Assembly (NCBI GenBank): GCA_910589415.1
Contig: OU342632.1
Location: 35,043,637 to 35,107,636 of the forward strand
Source of the DNA: Malachius bipustulatus
Lineage: Eukaryota; Arthropoda; Insecta; Coleoptera; Melyridae
Direction of reading: 5' to 3'
Length of the DNA: 64,000 bases
The translations under genes were made by a program, and so were the position numbers. Under the pieces are notes generated by a model. That model was not told the DNA's origin. It was given only the letters and a program-made list of their open reading frames with translations, and ran no database searches. Positions 24,960-36,921 of the stretch are shown here, piece by piece. Position 1 is the stretch's first letter. The number at the start of each line of letters is the position of its first letter.

Positions 24960-25430
24960 ATTGAGCAGAATTGATTTTGGTCTTGCAGTCTTGGTCTAGG
25001 TGTTGCATAAAAACCAAGACCAATACTTGTAATAGTTAGACCAAGATGAAGAATTGCAAGACCATGTTTGCGAGACTTGACCGAGCAGAAAAATTCTTAC
25101 AGATGGGGCTTAGTGAAAATGATCAGACTTTATTAAATTTTAACATTTTTTGGTGTTCATTAGCGTGGAAAAGCAAGACCGCAGGACTCCTTTCACACAA
25201 TACCACAACTTGATAGACAATACCAAGACCAAAACCAATCCTGAGACGAATTAGTCTACTGAAGCAAGACGCCAAGACCGAAGTCAATACCATTAAATCT
25301 GTTTTCGTCTTTATAGGCAAGACTAAGAACAAGACTGAGTCTACTGCTGCAAGACCAATACCTAATATGCAAGACCAAGGCCAAAACTATCATGATCTTG
25401 GTCTTGATTTTACTAATTTCTAGCCCATTT
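24960..25430. repeat. Degenerate CAAGACC/GGTCTTG simple-repeat region
   Basis: The hexa/heptamers CAAGACC and GGTCTTG occur more than a dozen times, with irregular spacers. GGTCTTG dominates at both edges and CAAGACC in between. This is cryptic simplicity, not a unit-length tandem array. Confidence 0.65.
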
Positions 25431-25434
25431 TTCT

Positions 25435-27120
25435 TCAGAAAGATTCTTTTGGCAAAAAAGAGACTGCAGTGGCTGCCATCCTCGATATAGAAGAAGCGTT
25501 TAACAACACAGTACCGGAATCCCTCTGTAAAGCAATTGCCTCAAAAAGGAACCAGTCATAAGTAAATGATGGATCCGCAATATGCTTGAAAACAGAACGA
25601 TAACGACCTCAATGGTGGGGGGGGGGGGGGGGGGGATATCGACTTTAGGCTCGTGAAGGGGTTTACGCCAGGAGGAGTTTGCCAGGAGGAACCAGACCAC
25701 TTTGCTCTGGTTCCTTCTCTTACTATACAGTTCTCTTACTATACAGTGTAAATATAAGTCCAGGAATATTGACTTGGACATTTTGATCAAAGGAAAAGAT
25801 CTGACGCGACCATTTCTGGGATCCTTCAGGAAATACTCAAGGTGACTTATCAATGGTGCGAGAGGGAACACATGTCAGGTCAGTCAACCCTTGCAAAACT
25901 GTCATAGTACTATCAAGAGGAGGTTGGGCGGTTTAACGCTACCAACTCTTCTGGGAGAAACCTTCCATTTACAGAGGAAGCTAAGTACCCTTAGAAAGCT
26001 ACTTGGAGCTCACATCTGGAAAAAGTTATACACAGAGCCAAATTCTCTTTGTGGGTGTGTGAAAGGATTTGTGGCAAAACATGGGGAATTGGACCCAAGC
26101 AAATATACTGGCTTTATGTAATGGTTACTGGCTTATGGAATCAGGTGATTGGATGACATAGTAAATTCACATGCAGTCTACTGGGTATGTCCTCGGACAT
26201 AATGCCTAAGCCCATCATGAACCGCTATGCTTATAAGGTCCTTCTACTGGGAAGATACGTGGGAGGACAACAGAAATGAACTCCTAACAGAACATTTCAG
26301 ATGGTTCACCGATATATTAAAGACAAAAACTAGAGCTAGACAGTGTAGTGCTGATGGCTCGAAGAAGAAAGTCTTCTCTAGTTTGGGTCTTCACGCAACA
26401 ATTTTCCCAGCCCAAATTTATGGCATAGAGCGCTGTGCGCAGATGCCAGCGCAGATCAATAAAAATATTTTTAGACAGCAAAGATGTTCTTAAAGCTCTG
26501 GGCTCCAGCCACTGAAAGTCCAAGTTGGTCTGGAACTGTCAATTAACTGTGGAATGCCCTAGTAAGGCAAGGAGCAACGAAGTAACTCTGATCTGGATTC
26601 TGGGGCGAATACGCAACTGGGCTGAGAGGGAAGTTCTTTCTCTAATTCAATCTTACCATCAAGATTGAACCATTCGAAGGCCTTTAACAGAGCACGTCGA
26701 AAAAAATTACCAATTATTGAATTAAAAAAATGAACTATTGGAGCTTTAATAGGCAAGAACTGGAAGCATGTAGGTAGGCCTGTATACTGCGGGCACTGCA
26801 AGCTGAACCATCATCTGCAGAGGATGGTTTTAGCCAAAATCAGAGCTGAATTACGCCTGTGCTTGGAGGACGACGAAACAGCAAAACACATCCTAAGCGA
26901 GGGTACCGCTTTGGGAAGAACCAGACTACAAATCTTCGGAAGAGACTTCCTCATTCCGGATGACATGGATACATTACCAATAGTCAAGATGGTCAGCTTT
27001 ATCATAGAAGCTGACCTGATGGGGTTAATATAACTTGACTAGATGGTGACTCACAGTAGACCTTTGGCCGCAGTGGAGGTGTCACAATGGCCCACTCATG
27101 AAAAATCTAATCTAATATAA
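25435..27120 (+). pseudogene. Non-LTR retrotransposon with RT and RNase H, broken
   Basis: Domains appear in + strand order but in shifting frames. The RT motif FGKKETAVAAILDIEEAFNN is near 25450. An RT tail resembling the WGLxPK..YWLY region of R1/Loa-like elements follows near 26080-26180. RNase H signatures come next: S-A-D-G-S-K near 26345, a block with AQIYGIERCAQ, L-K-A-L, SKLVWNCQLT and VTLIWILG. Last is the C-terminal CGHCKLNHHL, then LCLEDDETAKHILSEGTALG in an open frame at 26824-27033. Stops and frameshifts are frequent. A run of 19 G at about 25617-25635 interrupts the RT part. The 3' end carries a short TAATC-rich tail (about 27102-27125), a common tail in such elements. Clade assignment is tentative. 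Confidence 0.85.
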
Positions 27121-28448
27121 TCTAAGAGGTAAAAGTAAGGATTTAGTGCCGGTGTTAATATCTTTAGAGTAACTCCTCTCCAAGGCTATAACATTATCGC
27201 TTTCGGTATAATGAAACTGATCATTTATGCCATGATACTTGGCAATGATAACTATCATTAGCATAGCTGGGCATAACTGGGCTTTCAACAAGAACAAGTC
27301 CTTTGCTGTTATTTGAGGAAAGTTAATTTTCTCTAATAGGGAACCCAAAATATGATGATGATTCAGGAATGACAGACTTTTTTCCCTTCATTTTCAGACA
27401 CATGTTTTGAAACATCCAAAGCGAGTTTTTCATCGTAAATGGCCGTTTCTATAGAAAACAGTTCACGTTAGCAATTTTTACCAAGAGTACCTTTTTTCTG
27501 TAGAAAATATTGACGGTTTAAAATACGTTTTTAAAATATCAATTTTTGAATCAGTGTCGTAGATATTAGGGACAAAACAACCTCACGGAACCCTTAAATC
27601 TCCGCGATAAGATTTGTAAAAAAGCTGAGCTCTGTATCTTATAATATGGTTCCCGAGATAACTGGAAAAATTATCTATTTTTGACACCCTGCGTTATCTC
27701 TAAAACGGTTGCTTTTCGTTACAGATTTCTCTTTAAAATGACGTATCATACATAAGGTAGGGGATGGGTGCTTTTTGAAACTCCAAAATAGGGGTGGTTG
27801 GAAGTGGCAGGGTGAAACAATTTATTAGATATGCGGATATACAAAAAATTTAAGCACAGCAAAAGTTATTAGGGCGGAAAGTTGTAACGTACATTTCGTA
27901 CGTACCGGCTAGATGCCGATAACATAGCCGGTAACACGGAGACAACGACGGGCGCGCGCAGTGAGTGAGTGATAGTGGCGTTTAGCGGCCGACTGGAAGC
28001 CTCGAGTTTGTCGAGTCTCGCAACATCGACTGTCGAGTTGAAATCAGGTGCGTTCATCTGCATACCGGCCCTTTCACTTTCTTTTCACTTCTGGATTCGC
28101 TAGAGGAAGGTACATTTTCGCAAACACAGCAATTTTTAGCGAAATGGCGTGGTGAACCTTCACTTAAATTATTATAAACATCGAACACGTTTTTGGCTTG
28201 GTGAGTGTCGTAAAATGATGTTATTAATTGTGTTGGAATTATACAGATCATATTTTGTTAATACCGTATGCTAATTTTAATTACTCTGATCGATGATCGA
28301 GTTTCGCTCGCATGTAAAATTTTGTCAGTCACCTTTTTTATCTCAACCTATCTTGAGGACGGGACATCGCTTTATGTCCCCTCGGCAAGCAGACTCGATC
28401 GGACCGTTCATTAATGCAAGAGTGGTTCTGATACACATGAAATTACAG
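27121..28448. other. Intergenic; partial repeat and GC-rich patch
   Basis: An ACACCCTGCGTTATC segment near 27685 resembles the end of a TACAGGGTG-type element. From 27890 to 28080 the sequence is GC-rich and contains GTGAGTGAGTGA. No gene is recognised. Confidence 0.3.
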
Positions 28449-28585
28449 CTTTCTCCCTGGAGTTGATTTTTCCCTGGAGGCACATTTTTCCCTGGAGGCA
28501 CATTTTTCCCTGGAGGCACAACTTTCTCCCCGGAGGCAATTTTACCTGGAGGCAACTTTTCCCTGGAGTTCACTCTTTTCCCTGA
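28449..28585. repeat. 17-bp minisatellite
   Basis: About seven imperfect copies of TTTTTCCCTGGAGGCAC. The first three full copies are nearly identical and the later ones diverge. Read in reverse it gives a PPGKN-type repeat peptide in an ORF without other coding signs, so it is treated as non-coding. Confidence 0.85.
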
Positions 28586-30315
28586 AGGACATCTTTTTCG
28601 TACCCAGAAGAACTCCACGTATCAAGGCAGAAGATTTCCTTGGATACCAAGCCCACCTCTCAAACCAAGCAAGTTCCTGGAGCCAAGCCATCCGAAGATA
28701 AGTGCCTTGTAACCTATTAGCACCCGATCTATTCATTCGACTAGCACCGCACGCTCTTGTTTTTTTTCTATCTGTTAACCGTGCTCAAGAGTGTAATATT
28801 AATCACTGTGATATATTTTATATTTTAATAAAGAGTACCTGTTGTTCTGCTGACCTGCTTGTTATTGTTGATCCTCCTAGACTAGCGACTCAACGTACGA
28901 CCCTTGTTTTTCTTGTCTCATGCTCTCAGCGACTATTTTTCCCCTCTAAGGGTTAAATACTTAGTTCGTTTCAAAGTTCTGAAATGAACTATGAATTAGA
29001 AAAATGTTCTTATAACTAAAAAAAACACCCCATCCCCATCAATATAAATTACTCGCAAGCGAAAGTTGACTTTTTCTAATCGAAACTCACCTCCCGCTTC
29101 CGAGTAGTCTTAGACTCTTTTTTTATCTTTCCTACCGATATTTGCGAACAGAGTGGAAGTAGAGGACGAAGCAATTAGAGCTGCGGGGGTGGCTCGCAGC
29201 CCGACCGACCCCTCGGAGAGGGCAATTGCCAATTTGTCAGCAATTAAAACAAGGCATCGTTAAATCAGACAGCGGTTGCGAGGTGGCCTTTGTCAGGTCA
29301 CGTATGGCCCCTTCAGCAGGGCGCGCCCCTAGCGATAACAACCCTGCAACCCTTATATATGAGATGAGACACAGAGGCCAAGCTGGTGCTGGAAGATGCT
29401 GCTTTATATGTCTTGATTTTTGATCCGGAAATGGAAATGTGACATAATTAATAATTTTATGTTGATTTTAATAATTATTATAATAGTGAGAAAATTAATG
29501 AGACAAATGAGGACCATTTTTTATGATTATCTGTATTTTTTCTTACATATCCGCCACGAACTTGGCTTGCTCTTCAGCTGCCATCTTCAATGTAACTCTT
29601 CTTATTATCTTATTATCCTTCGTCATTTTTATAATCAGTATAATCAGCGTTTTTGCATTCAAAGCAATCTTTGATTTGATATCTAATTTATTGTGAGAAA
29701 AAAACGATAATGACGTAATTAATCTAGCATACCAGCACCAGCGAGATGAATCAATAACTCTAAAGAATACAAAAAGAATATCAAAGATCTGGTGATTTTT
29801 CTTTTTTGTTATAATTAGAGTAACATCACAGTAACATATTACATTTTTCTCCACTGATGTATATTATGACGTCATCCGTCAGTTGTATCAAGCTTGACAA
29901 TCCTGACACAATACGTCCTCGCATATTGAAATCCGTGGACACACATCAACTTATTCATTCATTCATTCATTTCTTCATATATCAATTATCATTCCATTAA
30001 TTCTTATTATACACATCTCTGGTCCTACGCCTTAAAACATTTCATTTTCCCAACACCCATCATGTCATCAACGACTCATCCCAACTGTCTTCCATCTTCC
30101 CAACAATCAACACATTGTTGTATTTATATTGAAATCGCCAGAAATCTCGACCAATTACCCCGTCAACTGTCACAGATGTCAATCGGAGACTAGAGACGTC
30201 AATTACGGGCGAGATTCCCATGTAATGGGAGCTAATAGCGCCACCAAGATGCCGGGGCCAACCACCCACCGAGAATGCTGACTTTGCACTCTGCATGAGA
30301 ATCGTTGTCTGTTTA
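28586..30315. other. Intergenic with a GC-rich segment
   Basis: An AATAAAGAG signal near 28829, followed by a T-rich stretch, could be a transcript or LTR end. The stretch 29130-29370 is GC-rich and apparently single copy, with a TATATATG near 29354. No coding gene is recognised. The 103-codon minus frame at 29543-29854 has no family match that I know. Confidence 0.3.
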
Positions 30316-30670
30316 TACAGGGTGTTAATAATTATAAGATATTTTGTTTTACTCTTTTGGTTCACCTTATATATATGAACATTACGTAATTAAGTACCAA
30401 ATAAAGGTTTTTTAGTAAGTATATTACATTGAAACTTGGTAGCAACATTTGCAGTTTTACTGTTGCTAAAAATGCCTTAGTTGCCTTAATTTAGGCTATG
30501 AACTGTAAAGAACTCCTTTTTATAAAAGCAAAAACGATTTCAAATTAAAAGTTTCGAAGAAAAAATTATTATCCTCCAATTTAGTTATTTGCCAGGCTCA
30601 AATCTTACAAAAATTGCCCTAATACACGACCCTGCTCTGCTGTGACGGTTCTTATGCAAAACACCCTGTA
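30316..30670. mobile_element. 355-bp miniature element, TACAGGGTG termini
   Basis: It begins TACAGGGTGTTAATAATTA and ends with AAAACACCCTGTA. The inverted termini match for about 12 bp, with weaker similarity further in. It contains no coding sequence and unlike the larger elements it is not a full hairpin. Confidence 0.7.
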
Positions 30671-31715
30671 TTCTGTTTTTTTTTTTATATTTTAGTGGCT
30701 CTAAACAATCACCTATATTAGGTAACTACCATGAGGAAAAAATCAAAAAGCTTCATCCATAATATACTAATTATTTTCACCCTATCACATACAAAGGTAG
30801 GTACACATGGCATGCACATAACATTTAACGACCACGCAAAAATTCGTTACCACTTATGAAAAAATCACAAAACCCACTCGAAAAATTATTCGTCACTCGA
30901 GAAATTACTACAATCGACATTTATGCATCACGCATCACTTTCTTCTTGCCCTACAACAAAAGCAATTCCCTCACACTGACTGGTCGGGAATAATGGACCC
31001 GCCACTTGACTTATCGACGGCGCGGCGGTCCATGGGAATGTCCCTCCGGCCTGCCGCCATAATATGACAAGAAGTACGGGAGTTACATAATCATAAACGA
31101 TTGCTTTCCCGGTGTTCCCGGTGCCGGTATGAGCGCTTTTGCAGTGTATCCAGTCCAGTGCGTCGTGTGGGAGCCGGGACCACAGTGCATGCCGGCCCAG
31201 CGGGGGGATCAGAAAGCGCGGGGGGTCGCGTCGTGTTCCGCGTTCCCATCTGATCGCCTGGAAAATGGATGTGGGGAAGCCGGTTCGATGGAAAAAGCGT
31301 TCTGTGAAGTTATTTCTGATATTTATTTGCTGATTTAAAAAATGCCCATTTAATGTTGAAATTAACGTGCATCATGCACAATTTCGTGACAATATGCACT
31401 TAAAATCGTTGCCAATAAGAAACCTCACATTTGTGAATAACGCCGATGTGCAATTTGATAGAGAGGTAACACTAAACGACCGTTTACGTTAATGTGCCAG
31501 AATGTGCCTATTGTCGTTCTTAAATTTTCATTGACAGCTTATTGTTGAAACCAATTAGGTAATCTTGCCAAGCGCAACGTCTTGCAAAAATTCCTTATTT
31601 AGTTACTTACCAACTTTTCAATTAAGTAAACCATTTCAAAATTTTTGAAAAAAGCCTCAGCTGGGGCATTGAGTTTTCTGATGAAACCGATGAAACAATA
31701 ATGGGAAAACATATA
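30671..31715. other. Intergenic, GC-rich centre
   Basis: The part at 30960-31290 is GC-rich with apparently single-copy sequence and includes CGACGGCGCGGCGG and a CATAATCATAAAC homeodomain-like site. Two overlapping frames near 31129-31338 have no recognisable product. It is a candidate enhancer or non-coding exon by composition only. Confidence 0.3.
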
Positions 31716-33105
31716 TACAGGGTGTATCAGCTCGATTTAGACAACGACAAGGGCCATTTATATGTAAGTCTCGTCTAGACGAAACATTTTTTTTTAAGTT
31801 TTAGGATTTGGACCCTCGTTGCTGAAATATGGCCGACTTCCGGTTTTTAGTTTTTTGGCTCCAGTTTCGGCATTTTTAGGTTCTCACCCAAATTGAAGCT
31901 AGTTTTGGAAACTCCGTAACTTCAGTTACAACTTTCATATCGAAGTCCAGGTTCTATATCTTTGTTGGACCCAAAATGGCGGCATTCCTAAGAGTTTGAC
32001 ATTAAATATACTTTCAAACCTGCCTATAATCTTTGTCTAAAAAGTTTCCAAAAATTCCTTCTCGTTTAGGCGCTATTTGAAGAAAACGAAGATCATCCGA
32101 CATTCACTGTTTGAGTTGAAAAGTACATCTATCGATATCTGAAAATTACGTTACCTTCGTTATCAAAGCTTTAAAGAGGAATTCAATTTTTGCAATGTCA
32201 AATTTGACAGTTTAATTTTATTCTAAAAGGTTAAGCACCTGTCAAACAAACTCAGTTTTTATTTTCTTAATGAAATGAATTTTACCATTCAAAAATTTGT
32301 AGATATTCATTTAATTTTTGGCGAAGCTAAGCGGAAAGAACGAGCAGCCCAAAGAATCTACCGTGAGAGATTCACTATGATATACGAGTTCCCCATCACA
32401 GCACTTTTCTGCATTAGAGTACATAATAGGTTGAGGTTGCTTGAACCTGGTATAGTTTGATTCGACGTAATATAGGAAATGGTATTCATAGAAGAAGAAC
32501 GCCAAATTTTGAGGAAGAAGTACTGACGGCAAAAGAAGTCATCTGCAGAGGACCAGAAAACCATCAGCCTCGTGCTGAGAAAAGGTGGCCTCCAACCAGA
32601 TTTTCATGCTCGCATTTTATTTAGCGATGAAGCGACTTTTTCCAGAGAGTTAGAGGGCCGAAGAAATCTTCATTCTAAACATGTAAGGAGCTACAACAGC
32701 GATTCTCAATAAATATTTAGATGGGAATACAGTACACCATCAACTGCATAGGTCCGTTTTTTTCCGAACCGACTGGATGGATTTATCTACCGGAACTTTC
32801 TGATAAATTGTCTGATATGGCAGAGCTGCTGGAAGATGTGCCTATGATGTAGACCTTAAGAGGAAGATGTGGTTTCAGCAAGAGCGCCTAATCACTTTAA
32901 TAGGCAAGTTCGAAGATGTCTAGATACTACCCTGTGCCCCAATAAAGGATAGGACGAGCAGGAGGGCCCGTAAACTGGCCTGAAAAATCCCCAGATTTAA
33001 ATTCTTTTGTGTTTCTATTTCTGGGGTCACATTGAATATTGGTTTATGCAACACCTGTTGAGTCAACGTCAGAAGGCAACGCCAGAATTGAGGGTCCAAA
33101 AGCAA
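31716..33105 (+). pseudogene. DUF4817-type DNA transposon transposase, decayed
   Basis: A terminal TACAGGGTGTATCAGCTCG at 31716 precedes about 550 bp of leader. Coding starts at ATG 32275 with FVDIHLIFGEAKRKERAAQR followed by IYRERF, the N-terminal helix-turn-helix (DUF4817) of an insect transposase family related to Tc1/mariner. After a frameshift, IRVPHHSTF and RRRTPNFEEEVL match the linker. Next come PDFHARILFSDEATFSRE (first catalytic Asp region), FFPNRLDGFIYRNFL, then a disrupted MWFQQ block where the usual D-G-A-P is lost, VRRCLDTT, and IGRAGGPVNWPEKSPDLN with a degenerate WGH. There are multiple frameshifts, stops and an internal deletion, so it is inactive. The right end is replaced by the RTE fragment at 33106, so no right terminal repeat is found. 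Confidence 0.82.
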
Positions 33106-33735
33106 ATGAAGATATGGCTTACTATACAGACAATCGAAGTTTTGGGGACAATGAAAAAAGACCTGGAGACGGTGAGAAGACTCTACAATAATTAAAGCCC
33201 GCAAACTAGAATACCTGGGGTCATATCATGCGAAACGAAGGAAGATATGGTTTACTATACAGACAATCGAAGTTTTGGGGACAATGAAAAAAGACCTGGA
33301 GACGATGAGATGACTCTACAATAATTAAAGCCCACAAACTAGAATACCTGGGGTCACATCATGCGAAACGAAGGAAGATACGGTTTACTGTACAGACAAT
33401 CGAAGTTTTGAGGACAATGAAAAAAGACCTGGGGACGATGAGATGACTTTACAATAATTAAAGGCCGCAAACTAGAATACCTGGGGTCACATCATGCGAA
33501 ACGAAGGAAGATACGGTTTACTGTACCTACAGACAATCCTTCAAGGAAAAATCATTGGACGAAGAGGACCAGGAAGACGCAGGATATCCTGGCTCAAGAA
33601 CATCAGGACCTGATTCAATTAACAGAACATCCTCGGAGCTTTTCCGGATTGCTGCAGACAAAGTCCCGATCGCTATAGATGATTACCAAAATTACAACGG
33701 ATGGGCATCTTAAAGAAGAGTAATTATCGACTGTA
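33106..33735 (+). pseudogene. RTE-like retrotransposon 3' fragment with internal duplications
   Basis: The C-terminal tail of an endonuclease/reverse transcriptase polyprotein: LEYLGSHHAK, then ILQGKIIGRRGPGRRRISWL, and a decayed FR.AADKV.IA end near 33650. These are hallmarks of the last domain of RTE/BovB-like and related insect elements. A 133-bp unit (starting GAAGATATGGCTTAC) is repeated: landmarks lie at 33111, 33243, 33377 and 33510. Stops fall in each copy. Confidence 0.72.
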
Positions 33736-33754
33736 TGGTCAATAGGCAAACAAT

Positions 33755-34046
33755 CAGTGGCGGCTAGTGGATTGCAAAATTAGTGAATTGCTCGATATTT
33801 TTTTTGCAAGGTCCGGTTTTATATGGTGCAGTCAGCTCAAAAATGTTTTTCAGGTCCGGTTTTACAAGGTTCTGAAAAAAGCTCGAATTTTCGAGCTGAC
33901 ATGTACGAAGGAACTTTTAAAAAAATTCAAGCAGGTCAAGACAAAATATTTTTTAGAGCTAAACCGGACCTTGAACCTCAAATCACGCCTTGCAAAAACA
34001 AATTTTTGAGCTGACCGGACCTTGAAAAAAAAACGAGCCGCCACTG
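33755..34046. mobile_element. 292-bp miniature element, CAGTGGCGGC termini
   Basis: It begins CAGTGGCGGCTAGT and ends with AACGAGCCGCCACTG, an inverted pair of about 14 bp. The interior repeats GGTCCGGTTTTA and its reverse complement. Ends starting CAGTGGCGG are common in hAT-like miniature elements, but the 8-bp flanks do not match, so the superfamily is open. Confidence 0.7.
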
Positions 34047-34199
34047 CAAGCGCAGTTATGGCCAAATAATTCTAACAAACCCCTATTTTTACTCTCTTAG
34101 TAAATCTGACCGCATCAGCGCATTTTTTACACAAAATTATTTCCTACAACATTTTCTTATTAGTCATTTTTTCAATTCAAAAGGCACATGCACTGTAGG

Positions 34200-34425
34200 G
34201 AAATCCCTATGGCGCTCTGGGAGCGGTGCATGAATGGAGATATCGATTCACGATGGCTTTGAATCGAGGAAACAGTCAGGAAACACTTCGCTTGGAATGC
34301 TATTCCAAAGGGATGCATGAATAAAGAAGTCTGAAATAAGGTGGTAACTGGTACGAGGTGTAACGAGCTGAACGTGATAGTGATGAGCTACTGCGGCTCG
34401 ACGTGTCAAGAATTGACTAAAATAT
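34200..34425 (-). pseudogene. Non-LTR reverse transcriptase C-terminal fragment
   Basis: Minus-strand reading gives LTRRAAVAHHYHVQLVTPRT, then HASLWNSIPSEVFPDCF, and after a frameshift SKAIVNRYL. This matches the post-RT tail (RT..WN.LP...F....F...V...L) seen in CR1/Jockey-type elements. The rest of the element is absent. Confidence 0.68.
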
Positions 34426-35600
34426 TACTTCATATCTTAATAAAATCCTCGAAAGTCGAAAGTTATATATTTTCGGCTACATAATTTTGCCCCATAGGAA
34501 TGATTATCCCTCATCAAGAATGACGGATGTAATATTTTTTTACTCTTTTATGTAAAGCGGATGTTTCAGGATTCAAAAATCTTTCAATTTTTTGCATACC
34601 CCCAACAATAACGGATGAAGCGATCGTCATGGCAACGAGAAATAGTGGGCTGCATCTGAAATATATTACGGTGTTTTTGCAGTGTCCAGTGTAACCATTC
34701 TGGCACACACACACACAGACACCGAGTTATAAAGTAGGATAAATCTGAGCTGTCATATACAGGGCGAGTGGACAGGGCTTATATAGGGCCATCAATAAAC
34801 ATCCGACACTCTGTCGGAGCCACTCCCGGCGCTTATATACTTCTACTGGATACAGTAGTTATCCCGACCTTTTCTTCCTCCCGCTTCTATGCGTCTGATG
34901 CTGGAGCTGCTGCTGGTGCTGCATGGTCTGATATTTCCATTTTCCATCATGCATAATCCCTGCTTAATAACTAAAACTACCCCACCCCAGCATGCACCTA
35001 AGACAGTCATCTCTTGATTATTTAACTAAAAAAATGTAAATTAAATTCTATTCTCTTCTACCTCTACCCCTTCATCCGCCCTGAATATCTAATTATTGAA
35101 GCAACAACAATTTGCATTGTTTATCCCAATGTTTGACTAAAATCTTCAGGAAGTCTGGCTGTTATTGTGTTTACCAGCCGAAGGGCTGGAACAATTACAG
35201 GGCATTACTGATACGATGTTTAGCGACACAATGAACGCCCTCCGTTGCTGATGTAACCGTTTCAGGACACAATAGCTCGATTTAATGGTATTACTCCCGT
35301 AGCCAGGTCGGGAACGCTCCCGCCGGCTTACCGGGAACGTATTACAATCTTCCCCACCTAAAGCAAGGTGATTAGAGATGCAATAATCTATGTCCGTCCA
35401 CCCCTGCGTTGATGCATGGGGAGACAATAATTGCATGCTTTGGGTTTAGGTGGAGATCAAAGATTAGAGAATTTGATTTTTGCTGAAATTGTTTGTCAAT
35501 ATTTTTCCGGGAAGGAAAACCTATCCCTGCTGCGGATGTTGTTTTGTTTGGTCTGTTTTCCCTCTTTTCTCTCATGTATGTACAGTATGTATATCGCTGG
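34426..35600. other. Intergenic; no gene recognised
   Basis: A short CA-repeat lies at 34702-34716. A TACAGGGCGAG near 34757 resembles a diverged foldback terminus. Open frames at 34768-34956 and on the minus strand at 35146-35659 show no recognisable family. Confidence 0.3.
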
Positions 35601-35776
35601 CCCCGGATAGGTGAAATGACTTTTATAAAGGTTGAAAAATTCTTAATTTGAATTTTCATTTTTTGGGATTCAACCCAGGGTTGAACCCCCTCAACTTATA
35701 TTGGTTGAAGACTAACTTTTCACAATTTTAATTTTTATAAATCAAGTAGGTAAGTCTTGGAAATTTTTGAAAAAAC
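35601..35776 (+). repeat. Single-arm copy of the 53.3-kb hairpin family
   Basis: CCCCGGATAGGTGAAATGAC and about 170 following bases match the left arm of the hairpin at 53269-54014 (shared: TTTTTTGGGATTCA/GGGGTTCA and GGAAATTT near the end). Only one arm is present here. Confidence 0.65.
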
Positions 35777-35944
35777 CTTCTTACCGCGGAGAAGTAAGCA
35801 AAGCAACGTCAGCAACGGAATCCAGCACAGCTCTCCATACAAGATGCAAGTATGCCTTATTAATAAACTGCCGTGGCGCAAAAAATATATATCAGAAAAA
35901 AAATTGATAACTTGCCATAGAAAAGTGTTGCTGGTAGGACCACC

Positions 35945-36615
35945 GGCTTAGTCGATTTCCTTAATTTTTTCGGGGAAGATGAGCATCGACAAGGCGGTTG
36001 ACATGTAGGTATATGTATGTGAAAATGAAAGCGACATGTCATCATTTTGAGAAAAACATTAACAAAAATTGCAAAAATTTGAATTTTTTGTGTTTTTCAT
36101 CAAGGGGTAAGTATAAGAACCGTTTTTCCGGAAGTTGATGTACCTATCGCTTCAAGGACCGTCTCTCATAAAAAAGTTCGAAAATCTATTCTAACCCCTT
36201 CAACCGTTTACGCAAAAATGGAAATTTTGCGATTTTAAATTTTTTATCAAAATGATGACGTCATGTCGCTTTAATTTTCACCTATGTCGACCGCCACGTA
36301 GATGCACATCTATACCCTGAAAAAATGAAGGAAATTTGAGAAACTTCCACCATAAATGCGACTTTTTTTATGAAAAATCCTATTTTCTTGAATTTTGATT
36401 TTTTTTATAGAAAATACAGACGATGCAGGGGGTCGGGTTTTTATACCCCTTGGTTCGCGTTCACGTAAAAAAACTGAAATTTTTGCGATATTTATTTTTT
36501 TATCAAAATGATGATGTCATATGTCGCTTTCTTTGATACAATACATTTATGTCGACCGTTATGTCAATGCTTAGCTTCCCTAAAAAAAATTAAGGAAATC
36601 GAGAAAGCCGGTTAA
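35945..36615. repeat. Threefold repeat of a GTCATGTCGCTTT block, one copy inverted
   Basis: A block with ATGTCGCTTTAATTTTCA, GTCGACCG and GGAAATTTGAGAAA at 36250-36345 recurs in the same orientation at 36510-36605 and inverted at about 35945-36050. The intervals carry no recognised gene. It looks like an old inverted or tandem transposon cluster. Confidence 0.6.
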
Positions 36616-36648
36616 GTTAACATTGCAATAGATGATAATTATGAGTTC

Positions 36649-36921
36649 CAGTGGCGTCCCGGGCAGGGCCTGTCTAAAGAAATAATGTTGAAAAAAATAT
36701 ATCTACCTACGCTACTGACTTGCTTATTAAATTTGACATTTTTTCGGGTTAAACGGTCTAAAAAGCACTTTTTTGCCTCTTGATATTTTCTCGCATTCGT
36801 TTTCTAGAAAAAAAAAACTTTAATGCACCCGAAAAAATATATTTCATTTGTAAACAAGTCAGTGACGTACCTTCATTTTTTGTCAATATTATTTCCCCCC
36901 CCCCTCCCCTGGACGCCCCTG
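36649..36921. mobile_element. 273-bp miniature element, CAGTGGCGTCC termini
   Basis: Its ends CAGTGGCGTCCCGGGCAGGG and CCCTGGACGCCCCTG are imperfect inverted repeats. A C-rich run (ten C) sits inside the right end. The CAGxGGCGT type of end suggests hAT, but no matching target duplication is seen. Confidence 0.55.

Noticed and set aside
28343..28618. Minus-strand ORF with PPGKN repeats
   Set aside because: The repeat peptide comes from the 17-bp minisatellite, and there is no other coding sign.
27884..28935. Solo LTR
   Set aside because: An AATAAA and T-rich end near 28829 and a TGTAACG start were considered, but no matching TG...CA ends or target duplication could be shown.
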